From Oscheius sp. JU75 (Eukaryota; Nematoda; Chromadorea; Rhabditida; Rhabditidae), in assembly GCA_037178855.1 (NCBI GenBank), contig JASJZC010000004.1:3720001-3784000 (forward strand): a stretch of 64,000 bases of DNA. The letters are read 5' to 3'. The position numbers and the translations under genes are program-made. This document shows positions 1 through 9,800 of this stretch, piece by piece (position 1 is the stretch's first letter; each line of letters starts with the position of its first letter). Below the pieces are notes generated by a model, which was given only the letters and a program-made list of their open reading frames with translations, had not been told where the DNA came from and ran no database searches.

Positions 1-395
1 CACTTGTGTCGTTTTCCTCCTCACTGAGTTTCGTTTCCTGTTCATCCAGTCCGTCCGCCAGCTGTTCCTCTGTCATGAATTCTTTCTTCTCCTCCGCTAT
101 CGTGACGAAGGAATGAATGTCATGGTAGACAATGAGCATCCAGAGGAAGAGTTTCTCGCGCGAATTGCCCAACTGAAGAGGATATTGACGAGAGACGAAC
201 AGGTAGGCGGTGAGAAAAAGCACCGAGGCTAGATAGACGTGGAAGAGCAGATAGAAGGCGAAACATTCGAATGGAAGTTGGAGGCTGTCCGACAGAAGAA
301 ATTTCTGAAGACGAGTTCATTTAGAAAGGAACAAAACTAACGACTGAACTGAGGGCGAAAAGCAAGGACTCTTCAAGCCCGTTTTGCTCGTACAT
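1..395 (-). CDS. Unrecognised membrane protein, N-terminal part (runs off the left edge)
   Basis: Two exons are visible: 395-342, starting MYEQNGLEESLLF, and 304-1, separated by a 37-base intron with GT and CAG ends. The second exon stays open to the window edge, so the C-terminus is missing. Residues about 25-55 are strongly hydrophobic (FECFAFYLLFHVYLASVLFL) and form one or two membrane segments. They are followed by a hydrophilic stretch and an acidic tail containing EEKKEFMTEEQLADG. The long open frame, coherent hydrophobicity and clean splice junction support a real gene. I do not recognise the family. The start is the first ATG in frame with the spliced exon; an additional 5' exon cannot be excluded. 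Confidence 0.6.
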
Positions 396-540
396 GACTC
401 TTGTTGTGTTATGAAGTCTTATTCTCCTTCGAAAGCTATATTTATATGAATATATTGGAAATATTAGTGCGATTGTTCTAGTATTCTACTCGAAAGGAAC
501 AAGAGAATGCATACAGATTGATTTATTTTCCGTTGTTTCT

Positions 541-903
541 CTAGATCTGGAGGTCGCCTTCGTTTTCATTCGGCAGAAGAGTAATCCGTCCAGTAGAGAT
601 GTCGAGGCAACGGTAGATGGAGTAGTGTGTGATGAGGTGTTCAACTGACGAAAAAGAGCGACCGGAAGAGTCCTCAGCCATCCACCAGTTGTTGTTCTTC
701 TTCCGGATACGATAGCGACTGACTTGGCCAGTCTCGTCCTTGTATCCCAGATGCAGTCTGACGACGAGCTGATCATTCTCTTCCAGCAGGTAGAACAGAC
801 AGATTTCGTCTATTGTTAGCGATTCTGCGAGCTGTTCTCTTGTCAACGAGTCTCGCCAATAATGGAATGTTTGACTGTCAGGAGACAGTCCACTCGGATC
901 CAT
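541..903 (-). CDS. Atypical single SH2-domain protein (3' exon, possibly complete)
   Basis: The frame encodes up to 120 residues that follow the SH2 pattern throughout: YWRDSLTREQLAESL (the usual W-x-G-x-[IL]-x-R-x-x-A-E-x-L opening), a central strand RYRIRKKNNNWWMA, and SFSSVEHLITHYS before the end. The strand that should carry the phosphotyrosine-binding arginine (F-L-V-R) reads FYLLEEND, so that arginine is absent. The ATG at 903 gives a 120-residue protein of SAP-like size. Alternatively, an upstream exon reading AQTGYHSLT joins in phase through a 58-base GT-AG intron whose acceptor is CTGACAG at about 876, removing the first ten residues. I favour an upstream exon but cannot find the start. 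SH2 proteins bind phosphotyrosine peptides in signalling; whether this one does is doubtful. Confidence 0.6.
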   Translation of the reverse strand: MDPSGLSPDSQTFHYWRDSLTREQLAESLTIDEICLFYLLEENDQLVVRLHLGYKDETGQVSRYRIRKKNNNWWMAEDSSGRSFSSVEHLITHYSIYRCLDISTGRITLLPNENEGDLQI

Positions 904-1915
904 CGTCTCTTGTTCTCTTGCGCTTCTCGTACTCGGTCAGAGAGTGATATCCAGTCTGCGCACGGTCCGAATTGTCCGCATTCAGACGTCGATTCCCCAA
1001 GTCGACCAGAATAAGACTTCTTCAGAGTGTAGGAGGGCGGAGTTCTGCTCCTGATGAAATCTACTTGGAGTAGGACAACCACAAGGACTGACATCTATCA
1101 CTGGATGGACGAGTCGAATGTGAACTCGTCAAAAGATAAATCATGACATGTCAGATGTTCAACGATTAGACTGTTATTGACAGCAAAGGAGCTTCAAGGA
1201 GGCTTTTAGACCAATTACAGTGCGGACCTGTCCAGCAACATAATTGATCTCTTTTTCCGCACAGCTCCATTAGAGTCTCCTCTTTCCCTTCCACCTCCTT
1301 TTGTGCCTAAAATGTTGCCGCAAGCTGGGCGATTCACACCTTTCCGCTACTTTCTCCCAAGGGCATACTTCCAGTTCTCTGGACCACGTCTGTACTTTCC
1401 TTTCTCCTCTTTTTCAATTTCGTCTTGGGTTCAGTCATAAGAGAGACGATCAGTCAACAGTCTGGATAATTACTCTCTGCGGGAGGCGGTGGTTGCAATT
1501 CATTCCGCGACCCCAAATTTTCAAGAACTACCTGATCTGTGACGGGATTTCCGTTTTATTCCATTCATCTCATAACATTTTGCTTGTCATTTCGAAGAGT
1601 GATCTGAGAGTGAGAGACATTATTTGTCCGTTCTCAGCTAAAACAAAGAAATACGCTTAGAAAGAGAGATTGAACAAAACTTTAGCTCGGAACAAATTAA
1701 TTATGCGATTTTACCACTTTCACAAAGATGTACTCTTCCTTCGCGTTGTCTCTCGAGCCTTGACCCTCGGCGTGGATTTTTATAATATCGGCTAATCCCG
1801 GCTGAGTTTGGCTGAATGGGGGTCGGTGGCAAGGTCGAGCCTCTAATTACCATGGCCGTGTCATTCTTCCCATTTCCACTTGAGACGCTTCTTCTCGCCC
1901 AAGGGATTCTTTCAG
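904..1915. other. Intergenic and probable 5' exon region of the SH2 gene
   Basis: On the minus strand, 904-1094 is open in two frames and probably contains the 5' exon of the SH2 gene; the boundaries are not resolved. From 1100 to about 1850 I see no coding region I can support. The 119-codon plus-strand frame near 1.3-1.66 kb has no recognisable domain and no splice support. The last 60 bases hold the T-rich tract and CAG just before the start of the ZP gene. Confidence 0.4.
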
Positions 1916-3326
1916 ATGATTCCGTCTACCCGAGTGCTTTCAGTCTTCCTCATATGGCTCAATACAGTAGGTCGATTCGTATCCGCGAATTACGAACTTT
2001 TTTTTATTAAAGAAAATACTCACTGCTAGCCTCCTGCAAGATCGCTCAGTCGCCTGTACCTCGACTTCGATGGATGTTTCTCTCACATTCGCAACTCCAT
2101 TTATCGGTGGTATTTTCACGGAAAAGGGATTCACAAATCCTCGATGTCGATGGAAAGGGACGGGAGAGAGCAGAATGGTCATTTCTGTCGGCATTCACAA
2201 TGAGACGGATTGTGGAGTCAAGATGAACGAGGTAATTTGAAAATTTAAATTGAAGAAAGTTCTCTAGACGGCCGGAGAGTTCACAGTCAAGTTGATAATC
2301 AGTCCTGTGGAAGGACTGATAGTCGATGGGTTCCAAGCGATCAATGCCCGTTGTATCTACAGTACTCAAGACATCACTCTGACTCTTCCACCAGGGCCTA
2401 ATGGCAATGCACTACAGATTCAGTAAATTGGATGGAAACAGTAGTGATCGATTCGATTCAGAAGTGCCAAAGCTGAAACGGGAGTTGTGACTGGGACCGG
2501 AGGAGCTCCAACGATGGTGATGCAGATCCTGGACGGGCATGGTATCGAGGGAAAACCTATTGCACGAGCTGCTGTTGGACAACGGATTACTCTCGACTTG
2601 TTACTGAAGAACACGGCAATTTACGACTTTTACGTTCATTCTTGCTACGCTCATGACGGATCGAACACTCCAGATGCCTCTGTTAATATCATCGATCACA
2701 ATGGCTGTGGTATTCGACTTTCAAGGGCGGTCGATGTGCCTGTACTCTCGACTGAACCTGTGAATAAAGGCCCAAAACACGTCTATCTTCATATGTAGGT
2801 TTAAACTTGTTCAAAACAAGTAAGAAGAGTTCAGGTACGGATTCCAGTTCACCTCTTCTCAGTTCGTTCATTTCGAGTGTCAAGTCAAGCCCTGTGTCAA
2901 CTCTTGTAGGAGACAGGTAAACTCACAATTTGATCGAAAAACTTTATCTTTTGAGCAATGTGAACCCGACGGAGCGGAAAAAGTTCCTCTGATACCCGCT
3001 CTCAGATTGAGAAGAGAGCAGCGAGTGTCGGAAGGCAACTTGTCCACATTGAAACTACAGACAGTCCTGCAAATTGAGACGCAACAAGTTCAAAAGGCAG
3101 CTCTAGGTTGGCTCATTTGATTCTGTCCAAAATAAAAACCATTTCAGTTTCATCTTCTCCTGCAGAGCAGTGTCTTGCTCTGTCGACTGTCCTACCTCTT
3201 GCCTTATTGATGGCTGCAGCCTTACTGGCAACAGCATGCCTTGTCTGTATTCTCTGTGCCCCACGAAAAAGAGCCACTGCCCAACCGGAAAACCCGTACA
3301 GTGTGGCCCAAGTATTCAACGAGTAA
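1916..3326 (+). CDS. ZP-domain (cuticlin-like) transmembrane protein
   Basis: Reconstructed from about six exons with introns of 36-66 bases. A hydrophobic leader (MIPSTRVLSVFLIWLNT) is followed by a zona-pellucida domain beginning VACTSTSMDVSLTFATPF. Typical ZP features follow: NPRCRWKGTGESRMVISVG, DCGVKMNE, then the cuticlin-type block TMVMQILDGHGIEGKP, FYVHSCYAHDGS, DHNGCGI, and FQFTSSQFVHFECQVKPC. A basic RLRREQR stretch could be the furin-like cleavage site. It precedes a transmembrane helix near the C-terminus (LALLMAAALLATACLVCILC) and a short tail ending FNE. ZP proteins polymerise in apical extracellular matrix, in nematodes the cuticle and alae. The start at 1916 is chosen because it directly follows TTCTTTCAG and gives a signal peptide. 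The first intron boundary (donor near 1974, acceptor near 2024 or 2040) is uncertain. Confidence 0.85.
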
Positions 3327-3495
3327 ATGATCTCAAACAGTTTTTCCACAAATATACAGTAAAAGTAGAGCAATGAGGTGAGAGCATCTACCAGCAGGTT
3401 GGACTACCCATAGTAACTATTTACAGTTTTGTACAAAAAGGATAAGTGTGACAATGATAGCACCCGAGAGGATACGTGAAAGCGAAGGGTTGTGA
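3327..3495. other. Convergent intergenic gap
   Basis: A 169-base gap between the stop of the ZP gene and the stop of the ankyrin/SOCS gene on the opposite strand. It holds both 3' UTRs, and I see no other feature. Confidence 0.5.
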
Positions 3496-5760
3496 TCAGC
3501 AGGTAAGACCCAAAATATACAGTTTGAGATAGGTAGGAAGTGGGAGAGAATGTACATTGGAGGGAGTGAAAGGTGTTAGAGTTGTACGAAGTCGAAGACG
3601 GCAGAGCTGTTGAAGACTAGATGGATTGCGGGCCCTGCCCAAAATATCTCCCTTCAAGATTTGAGGGAGAGGAAGACGGTCGATTGCCATTGTGTCGAAC
3701 TCCTCTGCCAGACTCAAAAGACTCTCCAGAACTTCGGGAGTCTCGCGGGTAGCTGTCAGACGAAGAACATTTCTCAATTGACCACGACGGTCATTAATAG
3801 GAGCCCTCATAATAACACGCGCTCCGTAAGCTAGAAACAATGCCACGATTTGAGGGTCCACCTAAAGTGTGTTGGTTTTGAGTTCACAAGAAACATCGAA
3901 CCTTGTCAGTGGATTTGAAATATTCGACGAAGGGACTTTTCAACGAGGCCCCGTCCGGATAGACATGTTGCATGTTGACGTCAGCTCCGTTCTCAAGAAG
4001 AGTACGTACGACCTCGCGTTTGTTGGCCAGAGCTGAACCAATTCTATAAGGCAAGCAGATCAAATAAACTTACTGGAACAGGCAGCCAGATGAAGAGCCG
4101 AGCCGATAGCAGAATGGACGGCGTTAATGTTGACACCGGCTTCCAGCAAGACCTTGATCATTTCGGGATCATCCTTCAAGACAGCCATGTCGAGAGGAGA
4201 CGGCTTATCGAATTCCTTGTCCATGTTGACTCTTGCTCCGTTCTCGATCAAAAACTTGACCAATTGGATACTTCCAGAGAGACAGGCGTAGTGCAGAGCT
4301 GTTCTTTTGTCTTGTCTGTCGTCAGCATGAGTATTCACATCGGCTCCGTATTTGATGAGCAACTTGATCGCGTCGATACCGTTGTTCTTGAAGCGACATG
4401 CTCTCATCATTGGGGTGAGTCCTTTTCGATCGAAAACGTTCGGATTCGCACCATAAGACAGCAGCAGTTCAATAAAGTTGACATCGAGTGCACTGACATG
4501 GGTAATCTCGGGTCCATCGAAGTAGACTGAATTAGGGGATGCTCCCTTCTCCAGAAGTAGACGCGCACATTCGTAGTGGCCATTCTGAATAGTCGGATAG
4601 TTCATGGGTACGAAGAAATAGTTACCTGGATGGCAAGACGAAGTGGCTCATCAACCGTCTCTCTGCTCGGATAGCGAGTTCCGGAATCTGGGATCTTCGG
4701 AACTTCGTACTGACGAACCGTCTCCATGTACTGAAACATGTTGGACACTGACTGACTTTTAATGTTTATCTAGGAGGGATACCACATCATCCCGAAAAAC
4801 ACAATCACAAGACTTGCTCTCAAGTCAGACAACTTTTGTTGTTTTCATGTTGTGCGAATTCCTGAAAGGACGCACTTCGCTATGAGGGGCAGGCGCACAT
4901 TTCCCGTCAATAGTCGAACTTTCGGAACTTTTGTGAAATTTCTAGGATCGCCACAGTTAAGGTAACACTCATGGTTAACACAGGTTCCATAACTAAAACT
5001 CACTGCCTCGTTCGGTTGATCCTAGAGATTTTATTGATACTTTATACTCTATGTACTTTTATTAGACTCAAAGGTTTCCCGCATGAGCGACATTGTTTCT
5101 TTTAGTACCAATGAGTATTTGAACAACTCTACTCACTTCGAGAAGAAGCTTGATCATCCTGTAGTATCCGTGTTCGGCACAGAGATGCAGAGCAGAACAA
5201 CCGACTTCATCCACAGCATCCACCTAAACGGGGTTTATTTCTATATTTTGCCTTCTCTCACCTGAGCTCCTTTGGCAAGAAGAAGTTTGGCAGCGGCGAA
5301 GTAGTTGATGAAACAGGCGTAGTGGAGAGGTGTGAGTCCGTGAACTACCGGTTGGTTCGGCTAAACATTATTTTTTGAACATTTTCCAGAGAAAAGACTG
5401 AACCTGAGCACCAGTAATGAGCAGCGTTCGAATTTCGTCAATCGATGCATAGTTGGATATTTTGTCCGCTAATTGTCGCTGAAAACTGTTGTTTTGAACT
5501 GAACGGCGTGTTCGAGTGTTTTGAGCTGGGCCTCCGGTCACAAACACTCTTGTTGGCGGCACGACACGGATACAATAACAACTGAGAGTCAAGAGGGACA
5601 GTATCCGCGCCCAATTAGTCACACTTTTTCCAAATGACTCGATATCATTTTCACAAGGAGATTGCTCGGTGTCACTAGAACTGGACTCGTTAAGAGGAGA
5701 GAACGAGAAACAGAGTTGGGAAGCGTTCAGCCGATCAAGAATAAAGAAGAACCGACTCAT
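3496..5760 (-). CDS. Ankyrin-repeat and SOCS-box protein (ASB type)
   Basis: Seven exons: 5760-5404, 5360-5262, 5223-5137, 4730-4626, 4584-4074, 4032-3902 and 3861-3496. Together they are 1656 bases, in frame throughout, giving 551 residues. At least seven ankyrin repeats are evident, for example GLTPLHYACFINYFAAAKLL, GCSALHLCAEHGYYRMIKLL, NGHYECARLLLEKGASPN, GLTPMMRACRFKNNG, RTALHYACLSGSIQLVKFL and KREVVRTLLENGADVN. The C-terminus has a SOCS box pattern (LPLPQILKGDILGRARNPSS then LQQLCRLRLRTTL). ASB proteins are substrate adaptors of Cullin-5 ubiquitin ligases: the ankyrin stack binds the target and the SOCS box binds elongin B/C. The N-terminal 110 residues are low in recognisable structure. 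One intron, 4731-5136, is ten times longer than the others and may host an H/ACA RNA. Confidence 0.88.
4848..5030 (-). ncRNA. Candidate H/ACA-box small RNA in the ASB intron
   Basis: Read on the minus strand inside the 406-base intron of the ankyrin/SOCS gene. The first hairpin is closed by a perfect 9-bp stem (TCTAGGATC at 5026-5018 with GATCCTAGA at 4949-4941). An H-box match (ACAAAA, pattern ANANNA) lies at 4934-4929. A second hairpin is closed by GTTCC at 4928-4924 pairing with GGAAT at 4862-4858, then three bases and ACA at 4853-4851. The order hairpin-H-hairpin-ACA and the sense orientation in the host intron fit the class. The length of about 180 nt is rather long, and guide targets were not assigned. 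It was found by eye, so chance pairing is possible. Confidence 0.35.
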
Positions 5761-5849
5761 AGTCAGGACCTTTCATAAGAACCCTATGACTCAGCGATTC
5801 TTGAACTTCAGCTTCATCTCTCCACATGACTCTCTGACAAAATGTGAGA

Positions 5850-6359
5850 TCAGCTGTTTGTGCGCACGTATTTACCAACCTTTTGACAAGTACCACCGTC
5901 TAGAGACTGGATCAAAACAGAACGATCGTGGATTCTGGTCAACAGGGATATTTTGGAGGGAGATTGGTCGGAACAGCATGTGGGGCTCAGGATCTGGTAA
6001 ATATCAACAAGCAACAAAATATAGGAGCTCTTTTGAGTTAGTTGGATGATGCAAATGTTATTCTGAGCGCCTTTATTGTGTAACCATAAATGAGTATCTT
6101 GATGACCTAATCGGGAAAAGAAAACACCAATGAATCTCGAAAAGACTGATGAATCTCGAGAACTGACCTGTAGTTGCCGCTGCTGCTCCTCGGAGAAGGC
6201 CGGATCGTGGGCTAGTAACATTTTGTACAGAAAGAGTTGTCTGAAAGAAAGGAGATGAATCGTGGTCATTGGGTAAGAGTGAGAGGAGAGACCGAGCTCG
6301 GGAACAGGAGCACTGGTGTCTGTCTGTGCGAGAGGCGGGAGATCACATGAGTTGACCAC
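5850..6359 (-). other. Possible small gene or 5' exons, unrecognised
   Basis: The minus strand is open for 169 codons from an ATG at 6359. It contains plausible splice sites: an acceptor TTTCTTTCAG before RQLFLYKMLLAHDPAFSE, a donor after QQRQLQ, and an acceptor CGATTAG before VIKILIYGYTIKALRI. The spliced version would give about 80 residues. It could be a small gene, an upstream non-coding part of the ankyrin/SOCS gene, or chance. No domain is recognised. Confidence 0.2.
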
Positions 6360-6860
6360 CGCGCGAGGACTCGAAAATACAGCTGCTAGCCAGCTGATCC
6401 TATTTTCCGACCTGTGATCTCATCCGAGTGCTCCGAAATGGAACGGGTGCGAAGTGTCTGCTGTCACGGCCCGGGCGGTCAGAAAACGAATCAAGCCAAA
6501 TAGGGAACAGCAGCTTCATTTTGGAATTGCTATCCTACCTTTGAGCAAGTATTCTGATGAATCGAATCGCGGATCATCTTTAAAGGTCGCACTTTGGATT
6601 CAGGAGATGTTCTTTGAGCTGCCCTTTTCTATTCTCGCAAACAGCTGCTGTCAGTTTCGTTATGGACAAGAAGAGATCCCGAGAAGAATCAAAAGACAGG
6701 TGACATGCTCGTGGTAGCAGTAGAGGCGACAAGTCTGGAATAATATTGTGTGCATTCCAAGAGATCGCTTTATTGTTTGAAATGTTACAAGATAATCACG
6801 AAAAAAAGATCAGTCGGTTAGTTTTACACGCGGTATGGTTAAAACGGGGGACATTCTGTC
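6360..6860. other. Intergenic region upstream of the TOP2 3' end
   Basis: Contains the 3' end of the topoisomerase gene on the minus strand. The 87-codon plus-strand frame at 6454-6717 shows no domain and no splice support, and I do not call it a gene. Confidence 0.4.
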
Positions 6861-9800
6861 CTATTCGGAGTCGCTGTCAATGTGACGTTTACTCTTCTTG
6901 GTTTTAGGACCTTCAAAGTCGGAATCCTCATCCTCGTCGACGATGTAATTTGTCTTGGCTCTGACTCGACCACTGGCGGCACGAGGTTTTGGTGGAGAGT
7001 CCTCACGAACATCGTCATCTTCGCTGTCGAAAGAAGCATCGCTCTCCACTCCTCTAGTCTAAGCCGTTTGTTGATGCTGGAAGAACAGAATACATACCTT
7101 CTTCTTATCAAAGAAATCCGTCATTTTTGTGACCGGCTTGGTGGCAGTTTTTGCGGCCGGTTTCTTCGCAATGTCGTTCTAAAAGACTTTTGTCAAAAAA
7201 AGAAGACAAACATACATCTTTCGGCGGCATTCCTTCACCATCAGACTCGATGTTGTACTTGTTCTTCGGCTTGGCAGAAGATATCTTGGGCTTGTCATCA
7301 GTAACCTGTGAACAAATGTCATAAAAAATCAGGGTAAAGGTGTACCTTGGGGGGCTTGGACTTTGGAGCAGCCTTGGAAGGAGGATCCACGTTCGAGTTC
7401 GACGAATCGAGCATAACGACGTCGTCAGAATCGTGTATAATCCTTTTCGAGCGACCCTTCGGCTTAGGCATGGTCTCTTCCTCCTCATCATTATCATAAA
7501 TTTCGGACAAGTCGGTTCCAAGCTCAGGCATCTCCTCGTCTGAGTCATCTGAGATCCACTCTTCAGTAGCTTTATCGCTCGTTTTCTGCAACATCAACAC
7601 ATGGAAATAATGAAAGTATGTTACCGGGCTGAGGAACTTCTTGATAGTAGGCTGCTTGGCCTCTGCCGGCTTCGGTTCCTTCTTGACCTTGGTTCCCTTG
7701 TTGGAGATCTTGACATACTTGTCCTTGGTTGCCTTATCAATGACTGGCTCGACCAAAACGCCATCCTTAGACGGAAGAACTTCAAGTGCCAATCCCTTGT
7801 TCTTCTTTCCTTTCAGTCCCTCGGCCGCCTTCTTTTTTAACGCCGAAGCTTGCTCGGCCCTGTTTTGAGATGTTATAAGACTGATTTGACATGCTCTTAC
7901 CTCTCGAATTCTTCGCGTTTTTCCATCTCAACGAGAAATGTTTCGATGTCCTCATTCCAGAGATCGGACCAGGTCTTCTTCTCAAGAATCTTGAGTTCCT
8001 TGAGCTTGTCTTCGCTTTCCTGAACGTCAAATATTATGCTGCAAATGAACGAAAATAACCTTCAACATCTTGTTTTTCTCTTCCTCCGAGAGTTTGATGA
8101 GAGCCATGCCTACTAAATAATCGTAGTCTGACATCTTTTTCTCGACTTCGACCTCTTTCTTGTCTTCAGTCTTCTTTTCAGCTTCTTCATCTTCCTCATC
8201 GAGGTTCTCTTCCTCTTCCTCGCCGTACAGCTCTGCCATTTTTTTCTTCTGCTCATCCTTCCATTTCTTGACAGGATCTGGGTCGAACTTGTGCTTGATC
8301 AGTTGCTCAATGATGTTGGCCTTTTTCTTGTTCTCCATGACGATTTCGCCGTTGATTTTGGCAAGAATGAATCGAGCCTGGAAAAGGGAAATTAGACAGA
8401 ATTCAGATGAAATAACCTGATTGGACAGTCTGTTGCTCTGAGCACGGAGCATGCCTTCCAGGAAAGCTTTACGTTCGATGTATTTCTGCTTTCGGGTTCC
8501 GAAGAACTCGTGACAAACTTCTTCCGGGGTATTAAACTTGCGCAAGCAGCCAGCGGCATCAAAGAGCACCATAGAGGTCGTGTTGATGACAGTCTGCAAC
8601 TTCAGCTCTTTGTGGAGTCCTTTACGTTCCAGGTCACGCAGCTTTCCAGGAGCAAACTTTACCACGAACCGGACAGTCGTGTCAGTATGATATTCTTTAA
8701 AATCTCTGAAAAAGGGTCATTTTAGACAAATTAATGAAGATTACGCGATCAGGGCAGGCTTCTTCTCGACCTTTTCTCCGTCCTTGTTCTTCCCTCCACC
8801 AGATTCTTCCATCAACGGTTCCAGAACAGTCTCCTTGTAGTGTTGAGTCCAGGTTTTGACAGGGAGCTCAGTGATCTCGATAGTATCGTCGTCCAGGATA
8901 GATACTACTCCGTTGCACATGAAGCGCGAAGGATCCAGCTGTTCAATCTTTCCACGGTATCCTTTGTACCAAGGAGCCTAAAAAAATTTCAGAGATGAAT
9001 TACATATAAGCATACCAATGCCTTAATTTCGTCCCCACGAATCAGACGTTGAATGTTCTCGGCAAGTTCTCTAGGATTGTAGTTAGGAACGTTGGTGGAC
9101 CAGCCGGTTCCGATGCCGCTTGCTCCATTGACAAGAATCAGTGGGATAATCGGACAGTACCACTCGGGTTCGATACGTTGATTGTCTTCGAAGAGGAAAC
9201 GAAGAACGTTGTCATCGTCTACGGGATAAAGGTGTCGAGAAAGTGGACTGAGTTTTGTGAAGATGTAACGAGGACTGGCGCTGTCTTTGCCTCCTTGCAG
9301 ACGAGTACCGAATTGACCGATCGGCAGAAGAAGGTTGATGTTGTTTGAGCCAATGAAGTCCTGAAAAGGAATTTCAGTAAATGATCAAGAAAGGAACTTA
9401 CATGAGCAAGGTTGACTATAGTGCTCATGAGGGAAGCTTCACCGTGGTGGTAGGCTGAGAGCTCTCCGACGGCTCCAGCAAGCTGCGCTACCTTTACTTC
9501 ACGTTTGTCGGCACGCTTGAAGCACGAGAACATTACCTGAAACATGGTAAATTGTTCATACTTTCAGAAAGAGAAAACCTTTCTCTGACCAGGCTTGAAT
9601 CCATCCACAAGACTGGGAATAGAGCGTTCGTTGTCAGTGTTGGAGAAAAGAACAAGCTCCTTATTGATGAATTCGTTGAATGTTACGGCTCGAGTGTTTT
9701 TGTTGTAAAGATATTCCTCTTCAAGTCCAGCAGCACGACGTTGTTTCTTCTCGTCCATCCATTTAGTGAGCCAGTCCTTACGCTCCTCGATCTTCTTCTT

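Noticed and set aside
1301..1660. Plus-strand frame of 119 codons between the SH2 and ZP genes
   Set aside because: No recognisable motif, no splice partners, and AT/CT-rich low-information composition.
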